NCBI GenBank assembly: GCA_947000775.1
Contig: CAMQGK010000634.1
Coordinates: forward strand, 21,941,501 to 22,005,500
Source of the DNA: Pterois miles
Lineage: Eukaryota > Chordata > Actinopteri > Perciformes > Scorpaenidae
Reading direction: 5' to 3'
Length of the DNA stretch: 64,000 nucleotides
The translations under genes and the position numbers were made by a program. The notes beneath the pieces are model-generated. The model saw only the letters and a program-made list of their open reading frames with translations. It was not told the DNA's origin and ran no database searches. Of the stretch, positions 1 through 12,630 are shown one piece after another (positions within the stretch are counted from its first letter, which is position 1; each line of letters begins with the position of its first letter).

Positions 1-3000
1 GGATGAGTACTTGGAAAGTGAAGCCCAGTATATCAGTGAGCGTGCTGATGCCTTCTCCACACAGTCTGAGGGCTCTGTGGCTTATCAGCTGCCCCTTAAG
101 AGCTCCAGCTATGTGAAGACCCTGGACAGCGTACTCAAGCATCGAAAAGCTGCTGCCAAATCCCCTGTGGGGACCAACAGACCCTGCCCCCTTTCTTACA
201 AACCCCTCCTCTACTCTGCCCTGGCGTCACCGGCTCCTCCCCTGGCCAGCCCTGAGACCCCTGAGACCCCCGTTCAAGCTGGAGCTAAGCCCATACAGCA
301 GTCTGCATCTCCACTTCCACAGCCAGCAGCACAGAGGTAATAAATGTTCTTCCTTGATTCTGCCATTGTCAAGGAGTACCTGATACAAACACCATTTTCT
401 GTAAATTAAATGAACGACACTAATCTGCTCAGTTCATCTTGTCTGTTCAGATTGCCTACATACCAGCCAGCGGTCAGCCAGAGACCAGCGGTGAGCTTTG
501 GCCAGAGCAACTGGATGGCACACAAACAATCAGGTTTTAACAAGTCACTGCACAAACTGCTGCAGATGGAGTTTGGAGCCCTGAACCAGGGTCTGAGAAG
601 AACCCAGCTGACTCCAGACAGGCTGTCAGTGGGTCTGTCTGGTTTGCTGACAAAACAGGTATGCAACACACTGTACAAAGATGCTACCGAAGGGTCAATG
701 TACAGTGGCATTTTGATATTAATGATGCAGCTAATGTAATTTTTTGTCACTTTTTTTTTCTTATTTAATTTGTGGATGTCATGAGAACTAATATTTTGGT
801 ACCAAGTCGATTCCAAAAGTCTGAAAATGTGACTGTCCTTTTTCTACAGTACCGCAGATACCATCAGGGTTCGACACTAACAGTGTCCTGGGAAGCAGTA
901 AACTTACTATTGATGCGTCCAGGGGACTGCATACCGGCTGCTAACAGCTAATGTTAACTAGCTTTCTGTTTGCCGATTTCAAAATGGGAGCTGTAATTTA
1001 TTTTTAAAAATTTTGGGTGAAGGATAATTCTAACATCATCATGGTTTGTGCAGATATAATCTTGTACAATGTGAAATAGAAAATAGAGAGGGAATTATGA
1101 CCTGTTTAACATCCTAACAAAAACCAGTATGTAAAAACGGTAATAAAGGAGTGGATGTTGAAGTATATGGGATTTATTGTTTTACTGTTGTTTTTTACCT
1201 TGGTATCAAATTTGTATCAAGAATTGTGGAGTTTCACTGGTATTGGTATCAACTACTAAGTTTCTGGTATTTTGACATCACTAATTTTACTTTGAAAGTA
1301 ACTCTTGCTTATCTTATCTTATCTTAAATCTCTAAGTAAGAGGTATTGACAACAATGCTTGGCTAATATACACACATTGACATATGACATGGAGAACAGG
1401 CACACATATTTGAAATCATTCTGATGACTCTCCTTTCCTTTTAATCAGATGCTTCCCAGTCAGGTATCAAAAGCAGCCCACTGTCCAAAGTATAAACTGG
1501 TGGGACCTGAATGTGGTCAGGAGTTCTGCACGCTGGGCTGCGTGTGTTCCAGTCTCCAGAGTCCGAACAGAGCTCCCTTCCACTGCCGGCGGCCTGAATG
1601 TATGTTCGGCTGTGGTTGCTTCAGACGCAAGATCACCAAGCAGCTGAGCGCGATGGAGAGTGATCCGATCCAACCTGTTTACTGTAAGATCTGATCATAT
1701 ATCAGATATGTTTTTAGTCTGTCTCTACAATTGCTGTTTCAGAATAGACTTTTATTTTTGTCTATTTTAAATACCCTTTTGAAGCAACTGGATCACTGCA
1801 TTTATTCATTATATTATACATTACCAGTAATGCAGCATTTTATTGTTAGGTTTTATATTTTTATCACAGATGTTTCATACATACATGAGATTTTTGTAGC
1901 TTTTGTTTCCTGCTCAGTTTGGTCACTACCCGCAGTAACTCAGAAATGTTAATGAGATGATGTTTTTCCCTCCCCAGCTATGATTAATATGGAACATTTG
2001 ATCCAGCCTCACCCGGGCGCCCATGCTAAAAAACTGTGGAACCGCAACATTGATAATGTGGATCCAGAGCCGGTCTTCATCCCCAAAAGTGCTCCACTGT
2101 GTATTGCCCCTGTAAAAGTCCTAAAACGTTGCAGTGCACCTCATCCAACGCAACCAGTAAATAAAATCTCTCTTATTGGACAGGTTTTTCCAGCTCTTTG
2201 TACAAAAAGTGTATGATTTATGCATTACACTGTTGTATATACAGCATGGCTAAATATTTAAGTATTAGATCTGTATGTGAAGAACTGTGTGCTTGTGTTA
2301 ATATTTGTATACCATTTGTCACTTTTTTAATTTAAAACTTAAATAAAAATCATGATTGCAGGTTCGAGAAGAGGATAAGGATCCAGTGTACAAATACTTG
2401 GAGAGCCTGATGACATGTGCACGTGTAAGAGAGTTCAACAGCAAGCCTCCACCTGAGCTCACCATTGAGCCCAAGATCATTGATGCTCCTCCACCAAACC
2501 CCACAGCAAAACCACAGAAGACAACCACTGATAACCTGCCGAAGAAGTACTTCAGAACAGTAGTGGCTGTTAAAAAAGCAGGTAAGAAACCAAAGAAGAT
2601 GCAAGAAGTACATCATTCTGCTTGTGCTGTAAATGTTTCACCAGCCTCTGAAATCCTCTTTTGTAGGTATTCTTTTGTAGTTGTTGTTTTCCTAGTCTTT
2701 CCTGACGTGTCCGACTGTGTGGTATTGAAGATATGCTGCTGTTTGTTGCTACACACAACTATACTGCCTTATGTCCCCCAGCAGAAAACCCATCTCAGGG
2801 GACCGCATCCAGTGAAAAAGAAGCAAAAAAGCAAATCGAGATCCAGTCGGCATGCCAGTGGGCCAAGGACCGCAAAATGGTCCTGGAAGCTTTGTGCCAG
2901 CGCATGAATCACAACAGGCTGTCTCGGCGCTTCTGGGTAGGACCTTACTTCATCCGCCCAGTTTCCAAGATCTTCATGCGGAAGCCCAGCGGCTCCAATG

Positions 3001-3011
3001 TCATCTACAGG
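1..3011 (+). CDS. mga: mga exons encoding the Cys-rich MGA domain and flanks
   Basis: The exons at 1-336, 451-658, 1449-1683, 1978-2156, 2362-2581 and 2785-3011 encode a linker and then the conserved mid-protein block known as the MGA domain (Pfam DUF4801/MGA_dom, from memory). Exon 1449-1683 is dense in Cys, with the string EFCTLGCVCSSL followed by HCRRPECMFGCGCFRRK, which suggests metal binding or disulphides; the role is not established. The exon at 2785-3011 has a well-ordered basic/aromatic segment (RRFWVGPYFIRPVSKIFMRK). The acceptor before 2785 is a tandem CAGCAG, so an extra Ala is possible if 2782 is used. Confidence 0.88.
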
Positions 3012-6000
3012 GTAGGTCTCTGAGGAGTAATGCATCTGTGTCGCGGTAACAAGGGATTCAAGTCCTGAGTCTACTGTATAAAAACAAACAGTTGTTCTCT
3101 AAAAAAAATGTTGTGTTGTCAGTATTGTTCTCCTAAATAGTTAGTTACTGGCTTATTGCCTTGCCTTGACTTTTTAGTCATTTGACTGAAGAACAGCAGA
3201 TTCCAAACAGAATAATGTGGAATATTATAAGCTTTTGTTTGTCTTTATTTCATAGTAGGAGTGGGCGATAAATCAAATATACTCGATGTATTGCGGCTTT
3301 TTCTACGTTGGATGTAGTAAATGACAATATCAGCAACATCGAGTATGAATATTGTGATTTTTTTGAGCTGCCAGCACGAGACTTGTTTTGGCGCTTCACC
3401 ACTGCAGCTCTCTCCCTCCCACAAACACTCTAGTGGGCGAGTGTGTGGCGTGCGATCATAGATGTGCGTATGGGGCGTGTGTTTTTGTATTTGGAGGGAA
3501 CCGGAAAAGATCCTGGAGAGAGAGGAGAAGTGAAGTGCCAAATGATTTTATAAGTGTTGCGGTCAGAAAAGGTGAATGAAGATGGCAGACTTCACTTCAA
3601 AATAAACTGTTAGTGCTTTTAATAATTGCCACGATCTCTGAACATTTGAGAAATGCTGGTTTTGAATTGCCTATGGAAAGAATGAACATGTAAGACTCTG
3701 TCCATTCTGGATAAAACGCCGCACCACTCATTTCTCCGACTGCTGTCTCGTCTCGTTTCTCCTGTATGTGTCTATGTCTCACTCACTAATGTGAGTCTCA
3801 ATGCTTATCAGAATGCACAGATTTAAGTGGTTGAGTAGCATCACATGAGAAGATTTACAGTGCATGCTAAACCAATGCCATAAAGGCTGGAAAAGCTGCA
3901 CCAGTTAAAATACAAACACTAAAAATGTTAGAATTCTCAATTTAGCGGTTATAATACTGATGCGTATCATATATCTTGATATAGCCTGAAAATTTTGAGC
4001 CTTATTTCATAACTTAACTTTCATACAAAAAACATCTCCTGTTGTGCTCCACCTTCCTCTAGATACACATCAGTAAACCGTCAAAAGCCAGTGATAATGA
4101 TGAAGATGAATCTGACGACAGCGACGAGGAAAGGCATGCCAGTAAAAGCTTTGATGGGGATATGGATGCACAAGAGGACGATGGCCAAATTCAAGAGTCA
4201 CATGCGCAGTTTGGTGTCACGCCCTTTTTGAGTGGAGTGACACCTGCCGGCAGACTGAGAGCCAGGACCAAACCTGTTGGCTGTCAAGCATATGGACTCA
4301 TACAGGTCAGGCTCAAGGAAGTGCCATTTATGTATAACACTATTAATATGGTTTCACCTGAGTTGGAATCACACCTGGTAATACATGACTGAACATTCAT
4401 AATGTTTTGGGGAAAAAATCATGTAAACATCAGATCTATATATTACTTCCATTACAGGTAAATGGCAAATCCTACAATCAGGCCAGGCTGTTGCTAGGAA
4501 ACATGGGATCTCTACATCCAGCCAACCGCCTTGCAGCATTTGTCACAGGCCGACTTCGTCCTGGTGGCATTTCTCTTAAGATCACTCCAAAATCCAACTC
4601 CACAAACAAAATCACCGCTCCTGGTTCTCTGCTCATAAAGCCCCCTGGCACAGCAGGCCCTCCAGTTATAACTGCAAAGAAAACCACTGATCTGAAGCCA
4701 CCAGGTAAGATTGTCTTGATGCTCCTGGACCCCAGCAAAAGCACTTACAGTAGTTGTAAGGCACAGACACACCAACCTGACATCAAAGAACTAGCAGCAG
4801 TAAAGGCCAAATTTTGCATTGCTTCACATTATCTTTGTTTTATTTTACTACCAGCAGGTAGGGATAGTCTTCATCATTCAAAACTGGAAACTGGAAGACT
4901 GTGGAAGTCATTATGATACGTACCTGAAACAAAGCGGCATTCTCCTACCATTTTCACACCACTCTCACTCACCACTTATCTTCATTCCAGATGGCCATGT
5001 TGTTGTGAAAACATCTGTGTATTGGAATGATCAGATGAGATGAAGATGAAAGATAGAAAAATGAGAAGAGCTTTCTGTTTTTTTCCTCTTAACTTTACTT
5101 GTTAGCTTGCCTTCCTCACTTCCGTTTCTTTTCTCATGCACTGATTAGTTTGAGCTGAACAAATTAGAGTTATTTCTCTCAGCACCGCCGATTCAATATG
5201 CAGATTCAGTACAAAAACCTCCAACACGGGCAAAGCAGAGCTGCAAAAACTTAGCAGACAGACGCTTACCAACGACCCCAAAATGGCCAACCATCAGCTC
5301 TTTGTCTCAGGGCGTTCAGAGTGACTGGTTCACAAAAGGAGGGAAAAGTGATCAACCCAAGAACCCTCCAACACAGACTGCAGCTACTGCAGAACATTTA
5401 ACTCATACAAGGAAATAAAACTACCACCTCCTAACACGTATGCTCAGAAATGTAGTTTTAAATAAAACTTACAAGGCTCCTGGTAAGTGTAGGGAGGAAA
5501 TAAATGGATTCACACAAACTTCCATGTTCTACACAGAAGGCATCCTTTCCAGTAGTCAATGGTCTGAATATGTTTGGGAAAGCAGCATTGCAGTTGTGTC
5601 AGTAGTTAGTTAAATATTGCTAATAGCCCAAATATAATAGTAGTGAATCAAATTATCTTTTCGATTCCCTGGGATTTAGTTTAAGTATTAATATTGTTTT
5701 ATTGTCAAAAGATATAAAAATCAAGCAGGTATGTTGAAATAGGGTCACTGTTTCTTCGTCTCACCACCCTGCCTTGCATTGTTGTTTATTCAGTTCAGCT
5801 ACTCCAACCAGACTCTTGGAAAAACTTGCTGCAGCAAAACCTCTCCACCGTCAACCCTTTTGCCTTGGGCCAACGCAGCTCGGTCAGCGCCTTCCAGAAC
5901 AGCTCCACGTCCTCGCCAGTCTGTCTCACCGTCTCGCCGTCACTGAAAACCCCAAGCTTCTTGGGGCAGAGTGGGACCTATTCATTCAGGATCTGCCCTC

Positions 6001-9000
6001 CAGCGAACCAGAGCACCAGAGGCCAGAACTTGCCAGGAGTTACCCTGCCTGGAGGCTTCACCCTCATTGAACTCCCGAATCCTGGAGCTGATGGAGCTGC
6101 ATCAGAATCTGTGAACACTACAAACACGGCTGTTGTGGATAAAGCCCAGTCACAAAAAGATGCTTTGTTTAATGTTGGCCCTTTAGCAGCCAATTCAGAT
6201 GCAAATTTGCTTGGTTTGGATACCTTGACTGCAGCTAAGGACCTATCAAGCAGTAGACCAGTTGTGCCTGGATCCTCCGCTGAGCTGACTTATAATGAGA
6301 AGATGCCATCAGTTGAGAATGATGAAACCAAAGGCAGGCAGGTGGAATCAAACCTGGATATAACTTCAGAGGACTTGATCTCTGACTCTGACTCCTCAGA
6401 CTACTATGGAGAGGGTGACGAAGAAGTAAGTGCGAGGAATAAGACATGTCTTTTGTTTCTCTAACTGAAGTCTGACTTTAAATATAAAATGTGAATTACA
6501 ATGCATTAACAAACAAAAAAAAAAACAACAACAAAAAACTGCATATCTAATCCTGTGAATGTTATAATTGTATTTATTGTTACAGATTTAAAAGCTGTAC
6601 ACTGAATGTTGTTTTCTTCAGGATGAGGTGGTGGACATTGAGACCATAGAAGAAGCAAAACAAGGAATAGCCATCGCGCAAATGAAAGAAGCTGTCTGCA
6701 AGGCACTAAAGGAGTCTGGGTAATACATGTGAATATGTGTGCTTATGATTGAAAGGATATACAATATACTGTTTTTTTTTTTTCTGCTATCGAATGGAAT
6801 CAGTCAAAATTTTGTTCACTTCTTCTCTACCTTCAGAGATTCTAGTGATGGTTTTGGATCAGCGAGAGAACTCAACACCCAGGTACGACCTTTGACCTTT
6901 TCACAGTCTCTTTCTTATGCAGTGACCATACAGCAAAATAGACCAATATTTACAGACAATAATACAGAGTAGGGATGCTAATTTTGTCAAATTTTTCAAC
7001 CGATAACAGACCCTTGTTAAACTTGTGCCTCACATGCAGCAGTGCGCCAGCTGTAGTAAATGAGCACAAAAGAAAAGCTAGGTCAACAGTTCACCATCAG
7101 GGAGCTACTGTAGCAGCCACGGTGCTGCGTTCACTGTCTCCAGTTCACCGTCAGGAGCGTTAGAAGCCATGGTGCTGCGTGTAGTGTTGCTGACATGCAG
7201 CCACTTTCCCAGTAAAAGTCTTCACCACACATTTAGTTTAGTTTAGTAGGTTGTCAGCTGTTTGTCTGCCTGGATTAATGCTAGCGATTGTCTGACAAAC
7301 ATTGTGTGTGTGTGTGTGTGTGTGTATGTGTTTGAGCTATGTTAGCAGCTGCTAGCATTGCTGGTGGCTTTGTGCCAGCTGCAGCATAACTTCAGCAAGT
7401 TTCCAACAGTCCGTGTGTTTTGCGGCGGTGAGTTTGGGTTTGTTGGCGGCGTTATACCTGTGAAAGTAGCTATAGCAGACAGTGTGTTTACAGTTTGTCT
7501 GTGAATAAATGCTACGAGGCTACAAACTACAACTCCTCAGGAAGTCCTGAGCCAACTTCCTGTATTTGCGCTGGCTCTCTCTGAAGGTGGACCAGCTTTT
7601 CTACTTTAAGTGACGAGCCTCTCCTCTGCATTTTTCCGGCTTTTAATTAATTATTAATATTTCTTTTTACCGTTTATCCAATAGCATTTGGTGGTTAAAA
7701 TGCTTAATGTCGTTATCAGTTAAACAGTTAATTATTAACATCCCTATTCCAGAGTAATGATTTTGACAAAATCTATCTCATGTAATCATCTCATTAAATG
7801 TGGAAAGTACAATTGGTTTGATCTTATACTATACCTGTATGTTAAGTACAGAGTAGTGTCACTGTTACTTGTACTTATTATCCTCTCTGCTGTCTTTCCA
7901 TTCCAGGATAAAATGGACGATGAGCATGATGAGTGTGAGGATAAAAGGAGGCGTAAGAACCACACGGTGCTAGAAAGGCAAAGACGCTCTGAACAGCGGA
8001 TCCTCTTCGACAGACTCCAGATCGTCCTTAAGAGTGACCCCAGGGCCCCCAGGCTCCGCCTCCTCTCACTGGTCAGTCGCACTTCCTGCTTTGCCAGGAT
8101 TTCTTTGTATTTTTTTTGGTCATTTACATGGAAAAACTATGTCTTCTTAGTGGTGTATTCCTACAGGCAAATAAATGGTTTACAGAAATAGATCACATTT
8201 TTCTAATGAGTCTAGAATACTTCAAACCAGCGAGACAAGCTCAGACTAAACAATAAAAAAACACAGAAATCACTCGCTGCAAGTTCATTAGTCAAAATTT
8301 GTTTGAGCCAGGTTTGATTTAGCACTTCTACACATACTCTACATGCATACTTTTAGCTTATTCCCATTAAAAACTCATTGTTTTCAGAGGGGGACTTTTT
8401 TTAAACAGCCATTTAAATCACTAAATTTAAGATGTATTATTTAGGAGTGATTTAACAAGTCTACACTAGACATTAGTTAACCATCTCAAATTCAGGTTAA
8501 TTGGGATTGACAGTAGAAACAGCTTAATTAAATTCCCTTTAATGTCCACATCAATTTGTTGTATACAACGCTGTTTGCCACCTATTAATATCAAAGAGGA
8601 ATGAGGAATAATTGTACATGAATGCATAAGATGTGTGTATGGCTGAAAATCATTTCCCCACTTCAGTATTATACAAGTTTGACGGGACAGTCCATTCACA
8701 GCTTCACCCTTCTGTTTCGGTTACGTTTACAGGCTGTAAAAGAAATCCAAAATCTGGTTGAGACCTCCAGATGCCTGGAGGAGAAGAAGAGGAGGTTGAC
8801 TCAGATGCAGTCTCTCTATGTGAAGGAGCTTTCCTGTTTGTCTGGTATGTACAATATGGGTGGCTGCATGTTGTTGCATTTTGTACTTAGTCTCACTTTG
8901 TGCCCTCTGAGACACCCAGTAGTCCATCTTTTGTCTTTTTTAGGGGGCAGGGGTCTTTATGGGGAGATAGCAGTCAACTGTATATGTCACATAGAAGTGG

Positions 9001-11978
9001 TCTACATCATCTGAGAGCTGGGAATGCAGATCAGCACTGTCATTACACATGAATAACATCATCATAACACATTAATACAGTTGGATTCATTAGATACACA
9101 AGAGTCTCAGCTTTATAATTATTTAATTGTTTTAATTCTAAGACTTTTCAGGAACCCCAGTATGCAGAAATATTCACACAAACTGTTTTTAGAGTAGGTG
9201 AAAATAATACATTTGTACTGCATGCATCTAGCTGCATATTTTTCACACAAAACTGCATGTGATTATCAGAAGTGGACATGTCGGTAAAGGGGAGACTTGT
9301 GGGTACCCACAGAACGCATTTTCATTCAGATATTTTGAGGTCAGAGGTCAAAGGACCCCTTTTGAAAATGTCCATACCCGTTTTTCTTTGCCAGAATTAT
9401 CTTTTATAACTTAGCCTACCCTGACAAGCCACCATGACATGGTTTCTTCAGGTTCTTTCCAGTAGATTTCTGAGGTTTTCTAGTTTCATATGATATCAGT
9501 AACTTCACTATAACTCTAAAACTGAGCCTTCTACAACCTCTGAAAGAGAGTCAAGTTGGTCTGGATCGCCCACAAGAGCGGTCTTGTAATTAATGGAAGC
9601 CTGTGACAGAGAATTGCTTATGGTGACATGATGATGGTTTGATCATTGGATTTGCCACCAAATCTACTGCAAGTCTTGATCTGATAATCATGAATAATGA
9701 GCAGCGTAACACAGTTGTTGCCATGATTAACAGCGATTTCCAATGTTCATGTCTGGATGAACGGAACATGTAATAGCACATACAGTATGTAGCTGCCTTT
9801 ACTGAAACTTGTCATATGAAATTTCTCTTTTTTAGGAAAGTCAGACACACTGATTAAAAACAAGCTGAAGGAGATCTGCGAGAGGCAGAAAATCAGAGAA
9901 AAGAAGATGGAATGGAGGCCTTTCTTTTCCCATCTTCTCCAATCCAGAGCTGCTCTTCTGCAGTCTATTACTCCCCAATCCAAGCCCCCGCCCAAGCCCC
10001 TGTTACAGCCTGACTTCTTCATGGCTCCATCACAGGTTAAACCAACCACAGCTTCAATCCAAAACCAAGTCATGTCCCTGCTTCAGCCTAACCAACCAAA
10101 GGTTCCAGCCCTGTTCAGTGTACAGACGCCCATGCCTCAACCAGTGTCAACTCCAGCTCAGGTTGCGTGCCCTGCACCCCCACTACAAAGCAGTCAGACA
10201 AAGATAGAGGGCCAACAGGAGACACTCAAAGAGATACTTGGTGCCCCAGCCCAGGTCAGTAAGCCCATTTCCCAAACAGAGTGCAAAGATGCACCTCCAC
10301 TTCCGGTCACTACAGCCCAGGATGGAGCCTCGCCTACGATCTCAAAACCCTGTTCCAGCAAGCCTCCTGGTCAGCCTCCACAGCCCTTTTCTCTTCCTCT
10401 TATTCGCTCCAAGACTGGCAGAATCATACTTCCCTCATCTCTGAAACCACGTAAGTTAAGACATCCTGCTCTGGCTATGATGTAATCCCTGAGTCAGATT
10501 ACATTCATTTATATGTATTAGTTATATTAGTTCTTATTATCATGGGAGTGGATAAATATGCTGCTTTATGCAAATGTGGAGAATACTGGAAATCAAGTAA
10601 CAACACAAAACAATGACAAATATTGTCCATAAACCCTCACAGCTACTGCATTTAACATACAAAATATGCTCAAATCATAACATGGCAAACTGCAGCCCAA
10701 CAGGCAACACCAGGTGTCAGTGTGTTAGTGTGCTGACTTGGCTATGACTTGCTCCAAACTGCATGTGATTATCATAAAGTGGGCATGTCTGTAAATGGGA
10801 GACTGGTGGGTACATAGAACCCATTTTCATTCAAACATCTTGAGGTCAGAGTCAAAGGACCCCTTTCACAATAGCCATGACAGTTTTTCCTCGCCAAAAT
10901 TTAGCACAAGTACCAAGCGTTATTTAGCCTCCTTTGCGACAAGCTAGTATGACATGGTTTATACCAATGGATTCCTCAGGTTTCCTAGTTGCATATGATG
11001 CCAGTATCTTCAAACCTGAGCCTGCTACAACCTAAAAATCACAAGTAAAAAAAAAAAATAACTTTGACAGCCCAAGTATTATCATATATATATATATATA
11101 TTCTTATTCTTACATAAGTATTTTCCTTTCTTCTCACAGTTGGTCATGGCTTCTATACACTCATGGTTATGAAACCCAAGGAGGAGGATGGAGTTGGCTC
11201 TTCAGCTAAGACGCAGCCCTCTGATGTGGACTCATCCATGAACCAGGACAAAAGCTTGTCTGAAAATGACCACCCTTTAAATTCAGGAAGCAGTCAGGAT
11301 GACAAAAGTGCACAATCCTCAATCTCTAAACCAAAGTATTCAGGTGGAACAGTCCCCCTGGCTGAACTCGCCCTCCTTAACAAATCAATCTTCATGCCGT
11401 CAGTGACTTTGCGAGATGTGGAGAAGAGCCGGGAGGGGAGCGCAATCCTGGGTCTGAACAAAAAAATGGCCAGTGCGTGCTTGAGTCTCCAGCGTGTGAA
11501 ACAAGTTCCTACTTCTGCTGAGCCTGATCCTACCCCTCCTGTGGTCCCCCGTCGCAGAGGCAGGCCTCGAAAGCACCCTGTGGTGGAAGACACCCGTAAA
11601 AGCATCAGTGAAAGTAAAACGTCTATACCGGTTAAAGAAAAAATAACTACGGAGGTGACAAAGACACAAGCCAAGGACTCCCCAGGAATGGTTAGTGATA
11701 ACCCTCCGCCGGTCAAACGAGGTAGAGGAAGGCCTCCAAAGAAGAAAAGCGCAACACTATGGAGACCTCCGGTTGTGCGAGGGGGAAGTAGTCCATCTAA
11801 GTCCAACGAGGACAGCCCTGTCAGACTTTCTCGCAGTTTTAAAAGCCCAGTCAGCACATCTCGGCCATTAACCCGAGGTGCTTTGGGAAAAGACTTCCCC
11901 AGTGCCAAGAAACGCTCATGGATAGACGTAGAAAAGGAACTGGAACCAGATCTTGAATCTGAGGCTGAATCTGAATAG
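1..11978 (+). CDS. mga: MGA (MAX dimerization protein MGA), C-terminal part; 5' end outside window
   Basis: MGA is a nuclear T-box plus bHLHZip repressor that pairs with MAX and belongs to PRC1.6. Coding exons read as 1-336 (continues left), 451-658, 1449-1683, 1978-2156, 2362-2581, 2785-3011, 4063-4305, 4458-4704, 5794-6425, 6622-6719, 6837-6882, 7907-8071, 8733-8844, 9836-10450 and 11140-11978, with the TAG stop at 11976. Every junction is GT-AG and the phases agree throughout, giving about 1,466 residues. Identification rests on the Cys-rich MGA-specific domain, the C-terminal bHLHZip and the downstream neighbour mapkbp1. The T-box lies upstream of the window. Exact ends of low-complexity exons are my reading of splice consensus, not of transcripts. 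Confidence 0.93.
3255..4015. mobile_element. probable decayed hAT-like repeat in an mga intron
   Basis: The sequence starts with GAGTGGGCGATAAATC, resembling the ends of teleost hAT-type elements. It contains TCGATGTATT and ATATCTTGATATAG stretches common in those repeats. No clear matching terminal repeat or target duplication was found, so the ends are approximate. Confidence 0.35.
4063..6425 (+). CDS. mga: mga middle exons: acidic stretch and disordered linker
   Basis: Exon 4063-4305 opens with an acidic Asp/Glu/Ser run (SDNDEDESDDSDEE). Exon 4458-4704 carries a conserved-looking block around NQARLLLGNMGSLHPANR, then a Pro/Lys-rich stretch. The large exon 5794-6425 is Ser/Thr/Pro-rich and ends in an acidic SDSDSSDYYGEGDEE tail. 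The acceptor at 5794 was chosen because the alternative AG five bases later does not restore frame after the phase-1 donor at 4704. The 1.1-kb intron between 4704 and 5794 contains no ORF that fits the splice phases. Confidence 0.82.
6622..9900 (+). CDS. mga: mga exons encoding the bHLH-leucine zipper
   Basis: Exons 6622-6719, 6837-6882, 7907-8071, 8733-8844 and the start of 9836-10450 encode an acidic lead-in and the bHLHZip that binds MAX and E-boxes. The basic region is at about 7945-7995 (KRRRKNHTVLERQRRSEQR). It has His, Glu and Arg at the i, i+4, i+8 positions that contact CACGTG in this family. Helix 1 is ILFDRLQIVLKSD. Helix 2 and the zipper continue on exon 8733-8844 (AVKEIQNLVETSRCLEEKKR) and into LSGKSDTLIKNKLKEI. 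The 46-bp exon 6837-6882 is very small, and skipping it would shift the frame. Confidence 0.92.
6970..7746. mobile_element. hAT-like MITE (777 bp) with 8-bp target-site duplication, mga intron
   Basis: The left end begins TAGGGATGCTAATTTTGTC. The right end read in reverse begins TAGGGATGTTAATAATTAAC, and both reach a GATAAC block, so the terminal inverted repeats are about 38 bp and imperfect. The flanks are ATACAGAG (6962-6969) and TTCCAGAG (7747-7754), agreeing at 6 of 8 positions, which fits a hAT 8-bp duplication. Inside are a (GT)n tract at 7303-7325 and a short duplicated motif containing GGTGCTGCGT near 7120 and 7170. No transposase is present. Confidence 0.75.
9230..9560. mobile_element. 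fragment of a repeated teleost MITE (family A)
   Basis: The sequence from AACTGCATGTGATTATC through AAAACTGAGCC is shared, with divergence, with copies at about 10510-11078 and 51224-51871 and, inverted, 58832-59380. Both terminal repeats are missing here. Confidence 0.6.
9836..11978 (+). CDS. mga: mga C-terminal exons: Pro/Gln-rich region and two AT-hook-like motifs
   Basis: Exon 9836-10450 finishes the zipper and then becomes Pro/Gln-rich and probably disordered. The terminal exon 11140-11978 contains a conserved-looking block (LLNKSIFMPSVTLRDVEKSR, about 11375-11434) and two basic RGRP motifs typical of AT-hooks: RRRGRPRKHP at 11550-11579 and KRGRGRPPKKK at 11715-11747. It ends in an acidic tail before TAG at 11976-11978. 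AT-hook function is inferred from the motif only. Confidence 0.88.
10510..11078. mobile_element. family A MITE copy, mga last intron
   Basis: Shares CTCACAGCTACTGCAT, AACTGCATGTGATTATC and the GAGGTCAGAGTCAAAGG block with the 51.2-kb copy, in the same orientation. It ends ACTTTGACAGCCCAAG, which matches the family's terminal repeat. The left end is degraded. An (AT)n tract follows at 11084-11101, just before the last mga acceptor. Confidence 0.65.
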
Positions 11979-12350
11979 TCCTCACATCTTCCTGTAGCTG
12001 CAGAAGCCCAACGCACACAGTTAGTCTCAGAGCTGGACGCCGACCTTTTCTGTATATGTTGGCACAAAACTCAGTGGACTTTTTTCATACTGTAAAGAGG
12101 AGTTTTTGGGATAAAGAATATAAGAGAAAGCATGAATGACCTGCATTAATTGACCTGCTGAATGTATGAATATAATTAATGGCAACTCACATTCAGTTTG
12201 GATGTCATGTTTTCTAAGATAAATTTCTTTCATGTGTACTTCTCATCAGAAACAAGTTACTGATTTATTCAAAACCTGCTTTCTGTTTTGTCATTTATTG
12301 TTGATTTGTCTTATGCAAATGAAAATAAAACTACAGATTACGTAATTCTG
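11979..12350 (+). other. mga: mga 3' UTR (proximal form)
   Basis: A/T-rich non-coding sequence follows the mga stop and leads to an AATAAA at 12324. A longer 3' UTR reaching the signals near 13.25 kb is possible. If used, it would include a MITE-like insertion at about 12631-13063. Confidence 0.6.
12324..12329 (+). terminator. candidate proximal poly(A) signal of mga
   Basis: A canonical AATAAA lies 346 bases after the mga stop codon. Cleavage would be expected 10-30 bases downstream. Confidence 0.55.
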
Positions 12351-12630
12351 GTACGTTAACACCTGACAGTGTCTGTATCCTGAATAGGATCAGACATTAC
12401 ACTGCTTCATTCATGCTGTAAGATGTTAATTTATGTCTTTTCCATTTTTATTGAGAGCTAGTTTGATGCATATATCATTTTTTGAGAGTCTTGTTTTCCA
12501 TTATGAATTCATTGAAAATGATCTGTAGTAGCACTTTATGTATTTGGTAGAAACCACCCATGATGTCTGTCTAGTAGTGGTGATCTGTGTTTTGGGGAGC
12601 GGGAGATGGTTCAGTAATAGCATATGAACT

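Noticed and set aside
4819..5290. Possible additional mga exon in the intron after 4704
   Set aside because: The donor at 4704 and acceptor at 5794 already join in phase, and no intermediate segment has matching phases plus coding character.
11294..12067. 257-codon open frame on the minus strand
   Set aside because: It lies antisense to the last mga exon, is Ser/Leu/Arg-rich as expected from an inverted coding sequence, and has no promoter or splice context.
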